A model generated the notes under the pieces. It ran no database searches. It was given only the letters and a program-made list of their open reading frames with translations, and was not told the DNA's origin. A stretch of DNA of 64,000 nucleotides from contig NZ_JAVQLW010000001.1 of the NCBI RefSeq assembly GCF_031822435.1, positions 567,501 to 631,500 of the forward strand, given 5' to 3'. The position numbers and the translations under genes are program-made. Source of the stretch: Paracoccus sp. MBLB3053. Lineage in GTDB: Bacteria > Pseudomonadota > Alphaproteobacteria > Rhodobacterales > Rhodobacteraceae. Positions 45,656 to 55,623 of this stretch are shown here, piece by piece. Position 1 is the stretch's first letter. Every line of letters starts with the position of its first letter.

Positions 45656-47857
45656 TCAGAAGAAGCTTTGCGGGTCGATATCGACGGAAAGGCGCAGGTT
45701 CGCAGGCGCTTTCGGCGCATGGGCCAGCCATTGCGAGATGGCCTGCTGCACCGGGGCCTGACGTGACGCGCGGATAAGCATGCGCACCCTGTAGCGGGCC
45801 CGGACACGCGCGATCGGAGCCGGAGCAGGCCCCCAAAGCTCGGCCCCGATGGCGCGCAGCGGCTCGGCGCGGCGGGCCAGTTCGCGGGCGTAGTCTTCGA
45901 CCACGGGCTGGTCGGGATGGGACAGGATGATCCCTGCTAGCCGGCCATAGGGCGGCATCCCCGCCCCCTGGCGCTGCATCGCCTCGGCATCCCAGAACTC
46001 CTCATCCTCGCCCGAGAGAATCGCGCGGATCACCGGATGCTCGGGCTGGTGGGTCTGCAAGAGCGCGAGCCCCCGCGCATCTCCGCCTTCGCGCCCCGCA
46101 CGCCCGGCGACCTGGCGCATCAGCTGGAAGCTGCGTTCGGCCGCGCGCATGTCTGCGCCCTGCAGCCCGAGATCGGCGTCGATCACGCCCACAAGCGTCA
46201 GGCGCGGGAAATTGTGGCCCTTGGCGACGATCTGCGTGCCGATGATGATATCCGTCTCGCCCTCGCTGATTTCCGCAATGGCGGCCTTCAGGGCACGGGC
46301 CGAATGGAACAAGTCGGAGCTGAGCACCGTCGACCGCGCCTCGGGGAAGCGCTCGGCGACCTCCTCGGCCAGACGCTCGACGCCGGGGCCGATGGCGGTC
46401 ATCCTGCCCTCGACGCCGCAGCTTGGGCAGGCGACAGGCACCGGCTTCGTCTCGCCGCATTGGTGACAGACAAGCCGGTTCTGGAAGCGGTGCTCGACCA
46501 TGCGTGCATCGCATTGATCGCAGCCGACCTGTTGGCCGCAGGCCCGGCATGCGGTGATCGGCGCATAGCCGCGCCGGTTCAGGAACAGAAGCGACTGTTC
46601 GCCCCGCTCCTTGCGCGCGCGGATCTCGGCGGCGAGGCGCGGGCTGATCCAGCGGCCCTTCTCCATCTCCTGCTTGCGCAGGTCGATCGCGCCCATCTCG
46701 GGCAGCTCCGCCGTGCCATAGCGCGCGCGCAGGTCGATGCGGGCATATTTCCCCGCCCCCGCATTCACCCAGCTTTCCAGCGAGGGCGTGGCCGAGGCCA
46801 GCACCACCTGCGCCCCCGCGACCGAGGCGCGCAGCACCGCCATGTCGCGGGCGCTGTAGAAGACGACATCCTCCTGCTTGTAGGAGCTGTCATGTTCTTC
46901 ATCGACGACGATAAGGCCCAGATCGGCAAAGGGCAGGAACAAGGCCGAGCGCGCGCCCACGACCATGCCGACATGGTGCGTCGCCGCCATGGTCCACAAC
47001 CGGCGGCGCTCCGTCCGGGTGATGCCGCTGTGCCATTCGCCGGGGCGCGCACCGAACCGCGCCTCGACCCGCGACAGGAATTCCGAGGACAGCGCGATTT
47101 CCGGCAGCAGGACCAGCGCCTGCCGGCCCTGCCGCAGGCATTCCGCGACGGCCTCCAGGTAGACCTCGGTCTTGCCCGAGCCGGTGACGCCGCGCAGCAG
47201 GGTCGTGCCGTAGCGCCGCCCGCCCAGCGCGTCGCGCAATTGCTGCGCGGCATCGGCCTGATCCGGCGCAAGGGGCTTCCCGGGCAGATCGGGATCGAGC
47301 CTGGCATAGGGCGTGTCGCGCGGCGCAAGCGTTTCGGCCAGCGTGCCGGCCTTGACGAGGCCCTGCACCACGCCGGAGCTGACGCCCGCAAGCTGCGCCA
47401 GTTCGCCGGGCGCGAAACCGGCCCCGCCGTGATCGTCGATCACGCGCAGCACGGCGGCGCGGGCATCGGTCATCCGCTCGGGCTCGGGACCCGCGCGGTG
47501 GATCACGCGCCGGGCCGAGGGCGGCTGATCCAGATCCGGTGCGCGCGTCGCCATACGCAGCATCGAGGGCAAGGGCGTCAGGGTATATTCGCCCATCCGG
47601 GTCAGGAACTCGATCATCTCGGGCTGCAGGGGCGGGGCATCGATCAGCCGCGCGACGGGCCGCAGCTTTGCCATGTCGAAATCGCCAATGCCCGGCCCCC
47701 AGACCGCGCCCATGACGCGACGCGGCCCCAAGGGCACGACAACAAGCTGGCCCAGCCGCACGCCGCCTTCGGGCGCGAGATAGTCGAGGATGCCGACGAC
47801 TTCCTGCGTCAGCACCGCGATCCGCGCGCCATGGGGATAGAAAAGCGGCCGGTCCAT
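45656..47857 (-). CDS. priA: Primosomal protein N', replication-restart helicase PriA
   Basis: 733 residues. The N-terminal 3'BD/WH region is followed by Walker A GVTGSGKTE near 223, the DEEH box (VVDEEHDSSYK), a zinc-binding insertion with the Cys pairs CRACGQQVGCDQC, CHQCG and CPSC, and motif VI in QVAGRAGREG. It reloads the replicative helicase at stalled forks. Upstream of the divergent tal-DUF484-xerC genes, the usual alphaproteobacterial order. Confidence 0.97.
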   Translation of the reverse strand: MDRPLFYPHGARIAVLTQEVVGILDYLAPEGGVRLGQLVVVPLGPRRVMGAVWGPGIGDFDMAKLRPVARLIDAPPLQPEMIEFLTRMGEYTLTPLPSMLRMATRAPDLDQPPSARRVIHRAGPEPERMTDARAAVLRVIDDHGGAGFAPGELAQLAGVSSGVVQGLVKAGTLAETLAPRDTPYARLDPDLPGKPLAPDQADAAQQLRDALGGRRYGTTLLRGVTGSGKTEVYLEAVAECLRQGRQALVLLPEIALSSEFLSRVEARFGARPGEWHSGITRTERRRLWTMAATHHVGMVVGARSALFLPFADLGLIVVDEEHDSSYKQEDVVFYSARDMAVLRASVAGAQVVLASATPSLESWVNAGAGKYARIDLRARYGTAELPEMGAIDLRKQEMEKGRWISPRLAAEIRARKERGEQSLLFLNRRGYAPITACRACGQQVGCDQCDARMVEHRFQNRLVCHQCGETKPVPVACPSCGVEGRMTAIGPGVERLAEEVAERFPEARSTVLSSDLFHSARALKAAIAEISEGETDIIIGTQIVAKGHNFPRLTLVGVIDADLGLQGADMRAAERSFQLMRQVAGRAGREGGDARGLALLQTHQPEHPVIRAILSGEDEEFWDAEAMQRQGAGMPPYGRLAGIILSHPDQPVVEDYARELARRAEPLRAIGAELWGPAPAPIARVRARYRVRMLIRASRQAPVQQAISQWLAHAPKAPANLRLSVDIDPQSFF

Positions 47858-48030
47858 GCGCTCAGGCGGAGGCGGGCTTGATGGGCAGGGTCGTCACGGC
47901 ATTCTCCGGCGCAGCGTGGCCGGATAGTGGCACGCGGCGTCCGTCGGTCGCAAGCCGCCCCGCCCGGACTTCACCCGGCGGGGTTTATCGGCTAAACCCG
48001 AACCAAACCCCGTGAACAAGGGCATTTGCC

Positions 48031-48684
48031 ATGAAATTCTTCGTCGATACCGCCGACACCGCCGCCATCCGTGAACTCAACGACCTGGGCATGGTCGATG
48101 GTGTCACCACCAACCCCTCGCTGATCCTGAAGTCGGGCCGCGACATCATCGAAGTGACCAAGGAGATCTGCGACATCGTCGAAGGTCCGGTCAGCGCCGA
48201 GGTCGTCGCGAAAGGCGCCGAGGACATGATCCGCGAAGGCAAGCACCTCGCCGAGATCGCCTCGAACATCACCGTCAAGGTTCCGCTGACCTGGGACGGG
48301 CTCAAGGCCTGCAAGGCGCTGTCGTCCGAAGGCCACATGGTCAACGTGACGCTGTGCTTCAGCGCAGCGCAGGCGATCCTCGCCGCCAAGGCCGGCGCGA
48401 CCTTCATCAGCCCCTTCATCGGCCGTCTGGACGACATCAACCTCGACGGCATGCAGCTGATCGAGGACATCCGCCAGATCTATGACAATTTCGACTTCAA
48501 GACCGAGATCCTTGCGGCCTCGATCCGCTCGGTGAACCATATCACCGACGCCGCCCGCGTCGGCGCCGATGTCATCACCGCGCCGCCCGCCGTCATCAAG
48601 GCGATGGCGAATCACGTCCTGACCGACAAGGGCCTGGCGCAATTCGACGCCGACTGGGCCAAGACCGGCCAGAAGATCGGCTGA
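48031..48684 (+). CDS. tal: Transaldolase/fructose-6-phosphate aldolase (TalC/MipB type)
   Basis: 217 residues, the short transaldolase form. [25 protein letters not shown] near 27-35 and the Schiff-base Lys in [13 protein letters not shown] (about 86) identify the family. Acts in the pentose phosphate pathway or as fructose-6-phosphate aldolase. A GC-rich hairpin (47958-47983) lies in the leader. Its TGA overlaps the next start as TGATG. Confidence 0.95.
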   Translation: MKFFVDTADTAAIRELNDLGMVDGVTTNPSLILKSGRDIIEVTKEICDIVEGPVSAEVVAKGAEDMIREGKHLAEIASNITVKVPLTWDGLKACKALSSEGHMVNVTLCFSAAQAILAAKAGATFISPFIGRLDDINLDGMQLIEDIRQIYDNFDFKTEILAASIRSVNHITDAARVGADVITAPPAVIKAMANHVLTDKGLAQFDADWAKTGQKIG

Positions 48685-49394
48685 TGTCCGAGGATCAGGC
48701 CGTCGACCTTCCCGAGGATCTGCGCGCCCGGCTGCTGGCCCGGCCCGAGCTGATCCTTTCGGACCGCGACCTGATGCGCGCGCTGATCGGCGCGCGCGAG
48801 GCGGATTTCGGCGACAATGTCGTCGACATCCGCGGCCGGGCGATGGAGGCGCTGGAAACGCGCCTTGACCGCCTGGAAGCCACCCACGAAACGGTGATCT
48901 CGACCGCCTTCGAGAATCAGTCGGGGATGAACACCATCCACCGCGCGGTTCTGTCGCTGCTGGAGCCGATGGATTTCGAGGCTTTCCTTGAAAATCTCGA
49001 ATCTTCCGTCGCGCCCATCCTGCGGGTCGAAACCCTGCGCCTGATCATGGAATCCGGTTCAACCGAGCCACCCCGCGAGGTTGCCGGGTCGCTCAGCATC
49101 GTTCCCGGCGGCACCGTTGCCGAGCTGATCTCGGGCGGGCGTCGCGCCCCGCGTGGCGATGACATCATCCTGCGCCGCGTGGCCGAACAGACCCTGCCCC
49201 ATCATGGCGAGGCGCGCGCACCGATCCGCTCGGAGGCGCTGCTGCCCATCGACCTGGGCCCGGGTCGGTTCCCGGCGCTGCTGCTGATGGGGTCGGCAGA
49301 TATCGCCCGGTTCAGCCCCGCGCATGGCACGGACCTGCTGCGCTTCTTTGGCCAGACCTTCCGGCTTGTCCTGATTTCCTGGCTGCGCGAATGA
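48684..49394 (+). CDS. DUF484 family protein
   Basis: 236 residues. An N-terminal helical segment with LPEDLRARLLARPELILSDRDLMRAL, a coiled region VVDIRGRAMEALETRLDRLEATHETV and a GAF-like C-terminal part match DUF484. The family is always found next to xerC in proteobacteria, but its role is unknown. It overlaps tal at its start and xerC at its end (4 bp). Confidence 0.9.
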   Translation: MSEDQAVDLPEDLRARLLARPELILSDRDLMRALIGAREADFGDNVVDIRGRAMEALETRLDRLEATHETVISTAFENQSGMNTIHRAVLSLLEPMDFEAFLENLESSVAPILRVETLRLIMESGSTEPPREVAGSLSIVPGGTVAELISGGRRAPRGDDIILRRVAEQTLPHHGEARAPIRSEALLPIDLGPGRFPALLLMGSADIARFSPAHGTDLLRFFGQTFRLVLISWLRE

Positions 49395-50329
49395 GCGGCG
49401 GGGCCGAGCCCTTGGCACTGGCCCCCCTGATGGCCGACCAGCTTGCGCGCTGGCTCGACAGCGAACGCGCCGCGCGCGACCGATCAGACCACACGATCCG
49501 GGCCTATCAGGCCGACCTGCTGGCCTTCCTTTCTTTCCTTGGCGGCCATTTCGGCGCCCCCGCCTTGCCCGCCACATTGGGCAACCTGACCCAATCCGAA
49601 ATGCGTTCCTTTGCCGCCGCCGAACGCGCGCGGGGCCTGTCGGCCCGATCGCTGGCGCGCAGGCTTTCGGCGGTGCGCAGCTTCATCCGCTGGATGTCCG
49701 ACCGGCACGGCTTCGACGCCTCGAAGGCGCTTGCCTCGCGCGGGCCGAAATTCACCCGCTCGCTGCCACGTCCGCTTGCGCCCGACCAGGCGCAGGCGCT
49801 GCTGGAGCTCGCGGCGGATGCCCATCCAGAACCATGGATCGCGGCACGGGATGCGGCGGTGCTGACGCTGCTTTACGGCTGCGGGTTGCGGATTTCCGAG
49901 GCGCTGCAACTTGATGGCGCGGACTGGCCATTGCGCGAGGCGCTGACCATCCGCGGCAAGGGCCAGAAGGAACGGCAGGTGCCCGTTCTGCCGGTCGCCC
50001 GTGATGCCATCGCGGAATATTTGCGGCTCTGTCCCTTTCCCCTTGAAAGCGACGCGCCGCTTTTTCGCGGCGCCCGAGGCGGCAGGCTGAACCCCACGGT
50101 GCTGGGCGGGGCGATGCGACAGATGCGCCAATCGCTGGGCCTGCCCGCCACCGCGACGCCACACGCGTTGCGTCATTCCTTCGCCACCCACCTGCTTGCC
50201 GCCGGGGGTGACCTGCGTACCATCCAGGAATTGCTGGGCCATGCCAGCCTTTCGACGACTCAGGTGTATACGGGTGTGGATGACGCCCATCTGCTGGCCG
50301 TCTACCGCGCCGCGCATCCCCGCGGCTGA
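49391..50329 (+). CDS. xerC: Tyrosine recombinase XerC
   Basis: 312 residues with an N-terminal SAM-like DNA-binding domain and the C-terminal catalytic domain. The catalytic set is visible: Arg in GLRISEA, Lys in GKGQKERQVP, His-x-x-Arg in HALRHSFATHLL, His in LGHASL and Tyr293 in STTQVYT. Resolves chromosome dimers at dif with XerD. Position after DUF484 in a coupled tal-DUF484-xerC run and not beside integration sites supports the housekeeping role rather than a mobile integrase. Confidence 0.95.
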   Translation: MSGGAEPLALAPLMADQLARWLDSERAARDRSDHTIRAYQADLLAFLSFLGGHFGAPALPATLGNLTQSEMRSFAAAERARGLSARSLARRLSAVRSFIRWMSDRHGFDASKALASRGPKFTRSLPRPLAPDQAQALLELAADAHPEPWIAARDAAVLTLLYGCGLRISEALQLDGADWPLREALTIRGKGQKERQVPVLPVARDAIAEYLRLCPFPLESDAPLFRGARGGRLNPTVLGGAMRQMRQSLGLPATATPHALRHSFATHLLAAGGDLRTIQELLGHASLSTTQVYTGVDDAHLLAVYRAAHPRG

Positions 50330-50368
50330 CGCCTTTACTTTCCCCCTGCCCGGTCGCAATAGGGCCGG

Positions 50369-51127
50369 ATGTTCGACCTATCCCTTGATCTCGTGATTTT
50401 CCTTGTCGGGGCGGCCTTTGCGGCTGGCTTCATCGATTCGATCGCGGGCGGGGGCGGGCTGATCACCATCCCGGCCCTGCTGCTTGCCGGCCTGCCGCCG
50501 GCGCAGGCCTTGGCGACGAACAAGGTGCAGGGTGTCTTTGGCGCAGGAACGGCCGCGCTTTCCTATGCCCGCAGCGGGCTTGTCGATCTGCGCGCCCAGA
50601 CCGGCGCGGCCCTGGTGGCTTTTGCAGCCGGGCTGACCGGGGCAATGTTGGTCAGCTACCTGCCGACGGATGTGCTGAAATATGGCCTGCCGGTCCTGCT
50701 GATCGCCATCGCCATCTTCTTCGCGCTGAAGCCCGGCCTGAACGACACCGACCGCGAACGGCGCATGTCCCCGTTGGTCTTCACGGCCACATTCGTTCCG
50801 GCCATCGGTTTTTACGACGGGCTGCTCGGCCCCGGCACGGGCGCCTTCTTCATGCTGGGTTTCGTGATGCTGGCGGGATACGGCGTGCTGAAGGCCACGG
50901 CACATACCAAGCTTTTGAACTTCGCCTCGAACCTGGGCGGGCTCGTTGCCTTCGCCATGGTCGGAAAGCCGCTATGGTTGCTTGGCGGAGCGATGGCGAT
51001 CGCCCAGATCGCCGGCGCCCGACTGGGCGCGCGGCTTGCCATCCGCGTCGGGTCACGCGTGATCAAGCCGCTGCTGGTCATCACCTCATCGGCGCTGGCG
51101 CTGCGGCTGATCTGGCAACTGATCTGA
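50369..51127 (+). CDS. TSUP family transporter (TauE/SafE)
   Basis: 252 residues, eight or so membrane helices in two repeats, each beginning with a glycine-rich DSIAGGGGLITIPALL-type motif (near 27) and its second version around 155 (GFYDGLLGPGTGAFFM). These proteins are thought to export small sulfur-containing or organic anions. Follows xerC by 39 bp but appears separate; convergent with the RTX protein gene. Confidence 0.92.
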   Translation: MFDLSLDLVIFLVGAAFAAGFIDSIAGGGGLITIPALLLAGLPPAQALATNKVQGVFGAGTAALSYARSGLVDLRAQTGAALVAFAAGLTGAMLVSYLPTDVLKYGLPVLLIAIAIFFALKPGLNDTDRERRMSPLVFTATFVPAIGFYDGLLGPGTGAFFMLGFVMLAGYGVLKATAHTKLLNFASNLGGLVAFAMVGKPLWLLGGAMAIAQIAGARLGARLAIRVGSRVIKPLLVITSSALALRLIWQLI

Positions 51128-51134
51128 GACCGGC

Positions 51135-51953
51135 CTAGACGAAATCGAACATCGAGGAGTCGAGCTGGTCGATCGGCACACCCCTGAGCGCCAGCCGGTC
51201 GCCATCACCGAAATCGAAGATCACGTCCTTGCCGTCCTGTGTCGCCACGGCCATCAACTCGGCGTAATTGTCGATGCCGTCGATATTGATGGTCACGGAT
51301 TCGGCAGGCGCCCCGGTTTCGCTGCCATCGGCGCGCAGGCCGGTTTCAAAATCGCGGATGGCGTCCTTGCCGCCGTCGAAGACGAAGGCGTCATGGCCCC
51401 ACCCCCCGAAGAGCCGGTCATCCCCGGCCCCGCCGCTGAGTGTATCGTCGCCATAATCGCCGTGCAGCGTATCCTTGCCAGCGTCGCCGGTGAGGTAGTC
51501 GTTGCCGTAATCGCCATGGATCGAATCGCGCCCATCCTCGCCGCGCAGGCGGTCGTTGCCCTCGCCGCCAAACAGGCTGTCATTGCCGGTCCCACCGAAG
51601 ATCGTGTCATTGGCCGAGGCGCCATAGATGAAGTCATTGCCGGCCTGGCCCCAGATCTTGTCATTGCCCGCATCGCCGAACAGGAAATCATCCCCCTCTC
51701 CGCCCCAGACCTGGTCGTCCCCGGTGCCCCCCAGGACAAAATCCGAACCTTTCTTGGCATAGATGTCGTCATTGCCGGCAAGGCCGAACAGGGCATCGTC
51801 CTTGTTCGTGCCGTAAAGGCTGTCATTGCCCATCGTGCCTTCTTCGGCGTCCAGGGAATCAAGCCGATCAAGCTGATCGTCGAGCGTATCGGCGATATCG
51901 GCGAGCATGTTGGCGTAGATCACGGCGTATTTCTGATAGGACAGGGTCGCCAT
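51135..51953 (-). CDS. RTX calcium-binding repeat protein
   Basis: 272 residues. Roughly residues 40-195 are about 15 nonapeptide repeats of the GGxGxDxU type (for example GGTGDDQVW and GGEGNDRLR), which bind calcium as a beta roll. The N-terminus (1-35) is helical and has no signal peptide; the C-terminal 70 residues resemble a serralysin-like calcium cap and probably carry the type I secretion signal. No protease or lipase domain is present, so it may be a bare RTX protein. Type I secretion genes are not in view. Confidence 0.88.
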   Translation of the reverse strand: MATLSYQKYAVIYANMLADIADTLDDQLDRLDSLDAEEGTMGNDSLYGTNKDDALFGLAGNDDIYAKKGSDFVLGGTGDDQVWGGEGDDFLFGDAGNDKIWGQAGNDFIYGASANDTIFGGTGNDSLFGGEGNDRLRGEDGRDSIHGDYGNDYLTGDAGKDTLHGDYGDDTLSGGAGDDRLFGGWGHDAFVFDGGKDAIRDFETGLRADGSETGAPAESVTINIDGIDNYAELMAVATQDGKDVIFDFGDGDRLALRGVPIDQLDSSMFDFV

Positions 51954-52190
51954 TGCAGAACTCCTTGCAGGATTTCAGACCGAGCGTGGTGTAAACATAC
52001 TTATGCCACAGACATGACGCTGCTGCGACGCAGCGAAAGCGCCCTGCGCGCCGCTCGGCGGATATTTCACCCGGACTGATCTACTTTTGCGCGCAATGTC
52101 GCCAAACGCCGCCGCATGGCTGCGCAGCAGTCGTGCAATCCGGCCGCGCTTGCCCCAGCATGGGCGGCACACGATTCGTCGAGGTCTCAC

Positions 52191-53177
52191 CTATCGCGGG
52201 AAACCCTCTGCGCGCCGCAACTCACCGGTGATCTTTCCGCGCCAATTGCTTTGCTGGCCGGTCAGGAAGCGACGCGCGGCAAGCGAGGATTCGTCGAGAA
52301 GCCCCAGATGGATCAGCACAGCCGCGATCGCGGCCTCGGCCCCGCGGGTGCTGCCATCCTCGATCTTCAGCGCGACGCCCAGGCCCAGATCGGGCAGGAT
52401 GCCGACGAAGACGGCTTCTGCCCCGGTCTTCAGCGCGGCCCGCCCACCCGTGGCGCGCATCAGTTCGGTGCAGGCACGGCCCTCGCCCGCAACCAGTTCG
52501 GGATGGGCGATCATCGCCTCGACCAGACGCCTCTGCGCCTCGCCCCGGATGCCGGCACCCGGATTGGCAAAACCTGCCATCGCCCGCGCAAGCCCCTCGA
52601 CCGAACAGGCGAAGTTCGGGGCCGAGCATCCGTCAACGCCCCATCCGGCCGATCTTTCCCCCGTCACCTCTTCGAAAGCGGCGCGGACGGCCTGCTGGAC
52701 CGGATGGTCGATTTCGACATATTCCGCGCTGCCGCCCAGATGCTGGTTGAGCGTGAGAAAGCCAGCATGCTTGCCCGAGCAGTTGTTGTGCAACTGGCAG
52801 GGCGACGTTTCGGAGCAGGTCAGGCGCTTGTTCTCGTCGCGATCCCTCGGCATGTGGCTGCCGCAGCGCAGGTCGGCTTCGGAAAGCCCCAGCGCCGAGA
52901 GCCATGCCTCGACGCGATTCGTGTGGATTTGCCCGCCATTGTGGCTCGCGCAGGCCAAGGCAAGTTGTTCAGAGCCAAGCCCTGCCGCATCGGCCGCACC
53001 GCTTTCGACAAGAGGCAGGGACTGGATCATCTTGCAGGACGAGCGCGGAAAGATCACGCTGGCGGGATCACCCCATGCCTCGACGATGCCATCTGCGTCC
53101 GCAATGACCAGATGGCCGCGATGTTTGCTTTCCAGCAGCCCGCCGCGCCAGATCTCGATCAGATGGGCGGCGGTCAT
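52191..53177 (-). CDS. Asparaginase, thermolabile AnsA/Rhizobium type
   Basis: 328 residues. ESKHRGHLVIAD, FPRSSCKMIQSLPLVESG (about 42-59) and CSGKHAGFL match the Rhizobium etli-type L-asparaginase family, which is unrelated to E. coli AnsB and uses a Ser-x-x-Lys pair (here SSCK). It hydrolyses asparagine to aspartate and ammonia. ATG 53177 is the family start; longer upstream in-frame sequence has no similarity. Stands alone, divergent from the IalB-family gene. Confidence 0.92.
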   Translation of the reverse strand: MTAAHLIEIWRGGLLESKHRGHLVIADADGIVEAWGDPASVIFPRSSCKMIQSLPLVESGAADAAGLGSEQLALACASHNGGQIHTNRVEAWLSALGLSEADLRCGSHMPRDRDENKRLTCSETSPCQLHNNCSGKHAGFLTLNQHLGGSAEYVEIDHPVQQAVRAAFEEVTGERSAGWGVDGCSAPNFACSVEGLARAMAGFANPGAGIRGEAQRRLVEAMIAHPELVAGEGRACTELMRATGGRAALKTGAEAVFVGILPDLGLGVALKIEDGSTRGAEAAIAAVLIHLGLLDESSLAARRFLTGQQSNWRGKITGELRRAEGFPR

Positions 53178-53329
53178 GAATGTTTTTTCCCTGACATTCG
53201 CGCGATTTTCCTGAAACGGGGCTTTTTTAGCAACTGGTTTTCGCATTATCCTGTCGCCAGTTGGGTTGAAAGCACCACCGACATCGGCAACAAGCCCGGA
53301 TAAACCGGACAATGGCAGGAGGCCAGAGC

Positions 53330-53857
53330 ATGTTGAAATCCGCGCCGCGCGTGGCGGCGGCAGCCACCCTTTTCGCAATTACCCTATCCAGCGCCGCGCT
53401 CGCTCAGGGCACGGACTCCCCGATCGGGACTGCAGGTGACTGGACGGCATTTTCGGCAAACAACCCCAAGGAATGCTGGGCAGTTTCCGCCCCGAAAGAG
53501 ACGCGCAATACCGACTCGAACGGCAATGCCAAGGAAGTGACGCGCGGCGACATCCGCCTTTACGTCGCCTATCGGCCGGGCCAGTCGGGCGAAGTGTCCT
53601 TTACCGGCGGCTATCCCTTTGCCCCGGATTCCGCGGTCGAGCTGAACATCGGTGGCCAGAACTTCAAGCTGTTCACCGAAGGCGAAAGCGCATGGGCAGC
53701 ATCGCCTTCGGAAGACACGAAAATCGTCTCGGCGCTGCGCGCGGGCTCTTCGGCCATCGTCACCGGCCGTTCGGCCCGCGGCACCGTCACCAAGGACACG
53801 TTCAGCCTTTCGGGCATCACCGCGATGACGAACAAGGCGCAGGAAAGCTGCAAATAA
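53330..53857 (+). CDS. Invasion-associated locus B (IalB) family periplasmic protein
   Basis: 175 residues with a signal peptide (about 1-25, ending SSAALAQ). DWTAFSANNPKECWAVSAPKE and VSFTGGYPFAPDS are typical of the IalB family, named from Bartonella but widespread in free-living alphaproteobacteria. Cys near residue 49 and the C-terminal ESCK may form a disulfide. ATG 53330 has AGGAGG 7 bp upstream, so the earlier ATG at 53312 is unlikely. Ends in a strong terminator. Physiological role unclear. Confidence 0.88.
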   Translation: MLKSAPRVAAAATLFAITLSSAALAQGTDSPIGTAGDWTAFSANNPKECWAVSAPKETRNTDSNGNAKEVTRGDIRLYVAYRPGQSGEVSFTGGYPFAPDSAVELNIGGQNFKLFTEGESAWAASPSEDTKIVSALRAGSSAIVTGRSARGTVTKDTFSLSGITAMTNKAQESCK

Positions 53858-53890
53858 GCTGACAGAGCGGCAATTCTGTCAGATTCGGTG

Positions 53891-53921
53891 AAACAGGGGC
53901 CTGCGCCCCTGTTTTCTTTTT
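53891..53921 (+). terminator. Rho-independent terminator after the IalB-family gene
   Basis: A 10-bp stem, AAACAGGGGC (53891-53900) with GCCCCTGTTT (53905-53914), loop CTGC, followed by TCTTTTT. Separates the gene from rlmN. Confidence 0.94.
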
Positions 53922-53974
53922 GGCGCATTTACCCTATATAGCTGCCTTCCCCCAGTCGCCCGGATCCCCTAGCC

Positions 53975-55147
53975 ATGACCGCCCCGATCACTCAGGACTT
54001 GTTGACCATACCGCGCAAGCTGCCCGAAGCGGCGCTGAAGAACATCGTCGGCCTGACCCGCGATGAGCTGCGCGATGCGCTGATCGAAGCTGGCACGCCC
54101 GAAAAGCAGGCCAAGATGCGCGTGGGTCAGATCTGGCAATGGGTCTATCACTGGGGCGTGCGCGATTTCGCGCAGATGACCAACCTGGCCAAGGACTACC
54201 GCGCCTTTCTGGCCGAGCGTTTCGAGATCTCGCTGCCGGAAATCGTCACCCGCCAGGTTTCGGCGGATGGCACGCGCAAATACCTGCTGCGCATCGCCGG
54301 GGGGCATGAGGTCGAAACCGTCTACATTCCCGAGGAAAGCCGCGGCACGCTTTGCATCAGCAGTCAGGTCGGCTGCACGCTGACCTGTTCCTTCTGCCAC
54401 ACCGGGACCCAGAAACTGGTGCGCAACCTGACCGCGGGGGAAATCGTCGGGCAGGTGATGGTCGCCCGCGACGATCTGGGCGAATGGCCGAAGCAGGGCG
54501 AACCCAAGGACGAGACGCGCCTTGTCTCGAACGTCGTGCTGATGGGCATGGGCGAGCCGCTGTACAATTTCGAGAACGTGCGCAACGCGATGAAGGTGGT
54601 CATGGATGGCGAAGGCATCAGCCTGTCGCGCCGCCGCATCACGCTGTCGACCTCGGGCATCGTCCCCGAAATCGCCAAGACCGCCGAGGAAATCGGCTGC
54701 CTTCTGGCCGTCAGCTTCCACGCCACCACCGACGAGGTGCGCGACAAGCTGGTGCCGGTGAACAAGAAATGGAACATCGAGACGCTTCTGAACGCGCTGC
54801 GCGAATATCCGCGCCTGTCGAACAGCGAGCGGATCACCTTCGAATATGTCATGCTCGACGGCGTGAACGACAGCGATGCGGATGCCCGCCGTCTTGTCAA
54901 GCTGATCCGCGGCATCCCGGCCAAGATCAACCTGATCCCCTTTAACGAATGGCCCGGTGTCGCCTACAAGCGCTCCAGCTGGGAACGCATCGAGGCATTC
55001 GCGGATATCGTCCACAAGGCCGGTTACGCCTCGCCGATCCGCACCCCGCGCGGCGAGGACATCATGGCCGCCTGTGGCCAGCTGAAATCTGCAACCGAGC
55101 GCGGTCGCAAGTCCCGCGCCGAGATCGCGGCTGAAACCGGGGCCTGA
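53975..55147 (+). CDS. rlmN: 23S rRNA/tRNA adenine C2-methyltransferase RlmN (radical SAM)
   Basis: 390 residues. The [4Fe-4S]-binding CxxxCxxC is C134, C138 and C141 in [12 protein letters not shown], and the late Cys for the resolving step lies in [10 protein letters not shown]. Methylates A2503 of 23S rRNA and A37 of some tRNAs. A TATATA sequence at 53936-53941 just upstream may be its -10 element. It is convergent with the ACT-domain gene with a 5-bp gap. Confidence 0.97.
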   Translation: MTAPITQDLLTIPRKLPEAALKNIVGLTRDELRDALIEAGTPEKQAKMRVGQIWQWVYHWGVRDFAQMTNLAKDYRAFLAERFEISLPEIVTRQVSADGTRKYLLRIAGGHEVETVYIPEESRGTLCISSQVGCTLTCSFCHTGTQKLVRNLTAGEIVGQVMVARDDLGEWPKQGEPKDETRLVSNVVLMGMGEPLYNFENVRNAMKVVMDGEGISLSRRRITLSTSGIVPEIAKTAEEIGCLLAVSFHATTDEVRDKLVPVNKKWNIETLLNALREYPRLSNSERITFEYVMLDGVNDSDADARRLVKLIRGIPAKINLIPFNEWPGVAYKRSSWERIEAFADIVHKAGYASPIRTPRGEDIMAACGQLKSATERGRKSRAEIAAETGA

Positions 55148-55152
55148 TCCGG

Positions 55153-55557
55153 TCAGGCCCCGCCTGCCGCAACCAGTTCCAAGACGCGCATCGCCTCTTT
55201 TTCTCGCCCATCGGGCACGAACAGGTGGTCGTGGTAATAGCCGGCCACCGGGTTTACGCCCATGCCGTGCCGCGCCAGTGCGGCTGTCACATGGGCCATG
55301 AACCCCACGGCCTCCAGCGACGAATGTACATCAAGCGTGATCATCCGGCAGGGGTACTCATGGGCGATGCCATGCGCTTCGGCCTCTGATCGCAAGAGGA
55401 TCAGGGTCGTGCCCTCGGACTCGCGAAAGACCATGCGGGGCGTCAGATCCGGCGGAATTGCATTATCGGGCAAGGTGGCAAAGACGTAGACGCCCTCCAT
55501 CAGCCGCGCCGAAAGGCTTCGCAGCAGTCGTTCCAGCTTCTGCTCGCCGCTCATCAT
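55153..55557 (-). CDS. ACT domain protein (DUF2241/ACT_7)
   Basis: 134 residues from ATG 55557 (a second ATG follows at 55554), with GGGGGG upstream. The ACT-like core TLILLRSEAEAHGIAH... CRMITLDVHSSLEAVGFMAHVTAAL and the C-terminal VAGYYHDHLFVP belong to the small stand-alone ACT proteins. Such domains bind amino acids, but this protein has no catalytic domain, so it may be a sensor or a partner of another protein. An in-frame extension upstream overlaps gpmI antisense and is not coding. Confidence 0.85.
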   Translation of the reverse strand: MMSGEQKLERLLRSLSARLMEGVYVFATLPDNAIPPDLTPRMVFRESEGTTLILLRSEAEAHGIAHEYPCRMITLDVHSSLEAVGFMAHVTAALARHGMGVNPVAGYYHDHLFVPDGREKEAMRVLELVAAGGA

Positions 55558-55623
55558 CCCCCCGTTCGGTCTGGGATTTTTCTGCCGCAGATCAGGGGAA
55601 AGAGAAAGCCGTGATCTCGGCTG

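Noticed and set aside
46037..47881. A 614-codon plus-strand frame across priA
   Set aside because: Shadow of priA; no recognisable domains or start context.
49391..50329. Tyrosine recombinase as a sign of an integrated element
   Set aside because: Gene order, fusion-like overlaps with DUF484 and sequence identify housekeeping XerC. No attachment repeats or phage genes are near.
51393..51840. Repetitive DNA suggesting a CRISPR or satellite array
   Set aside because: The periodicity of 27 bp is fully explained by RTX nonapeptide codons in the minus-strand gene; units are imperfect and have no spacers.
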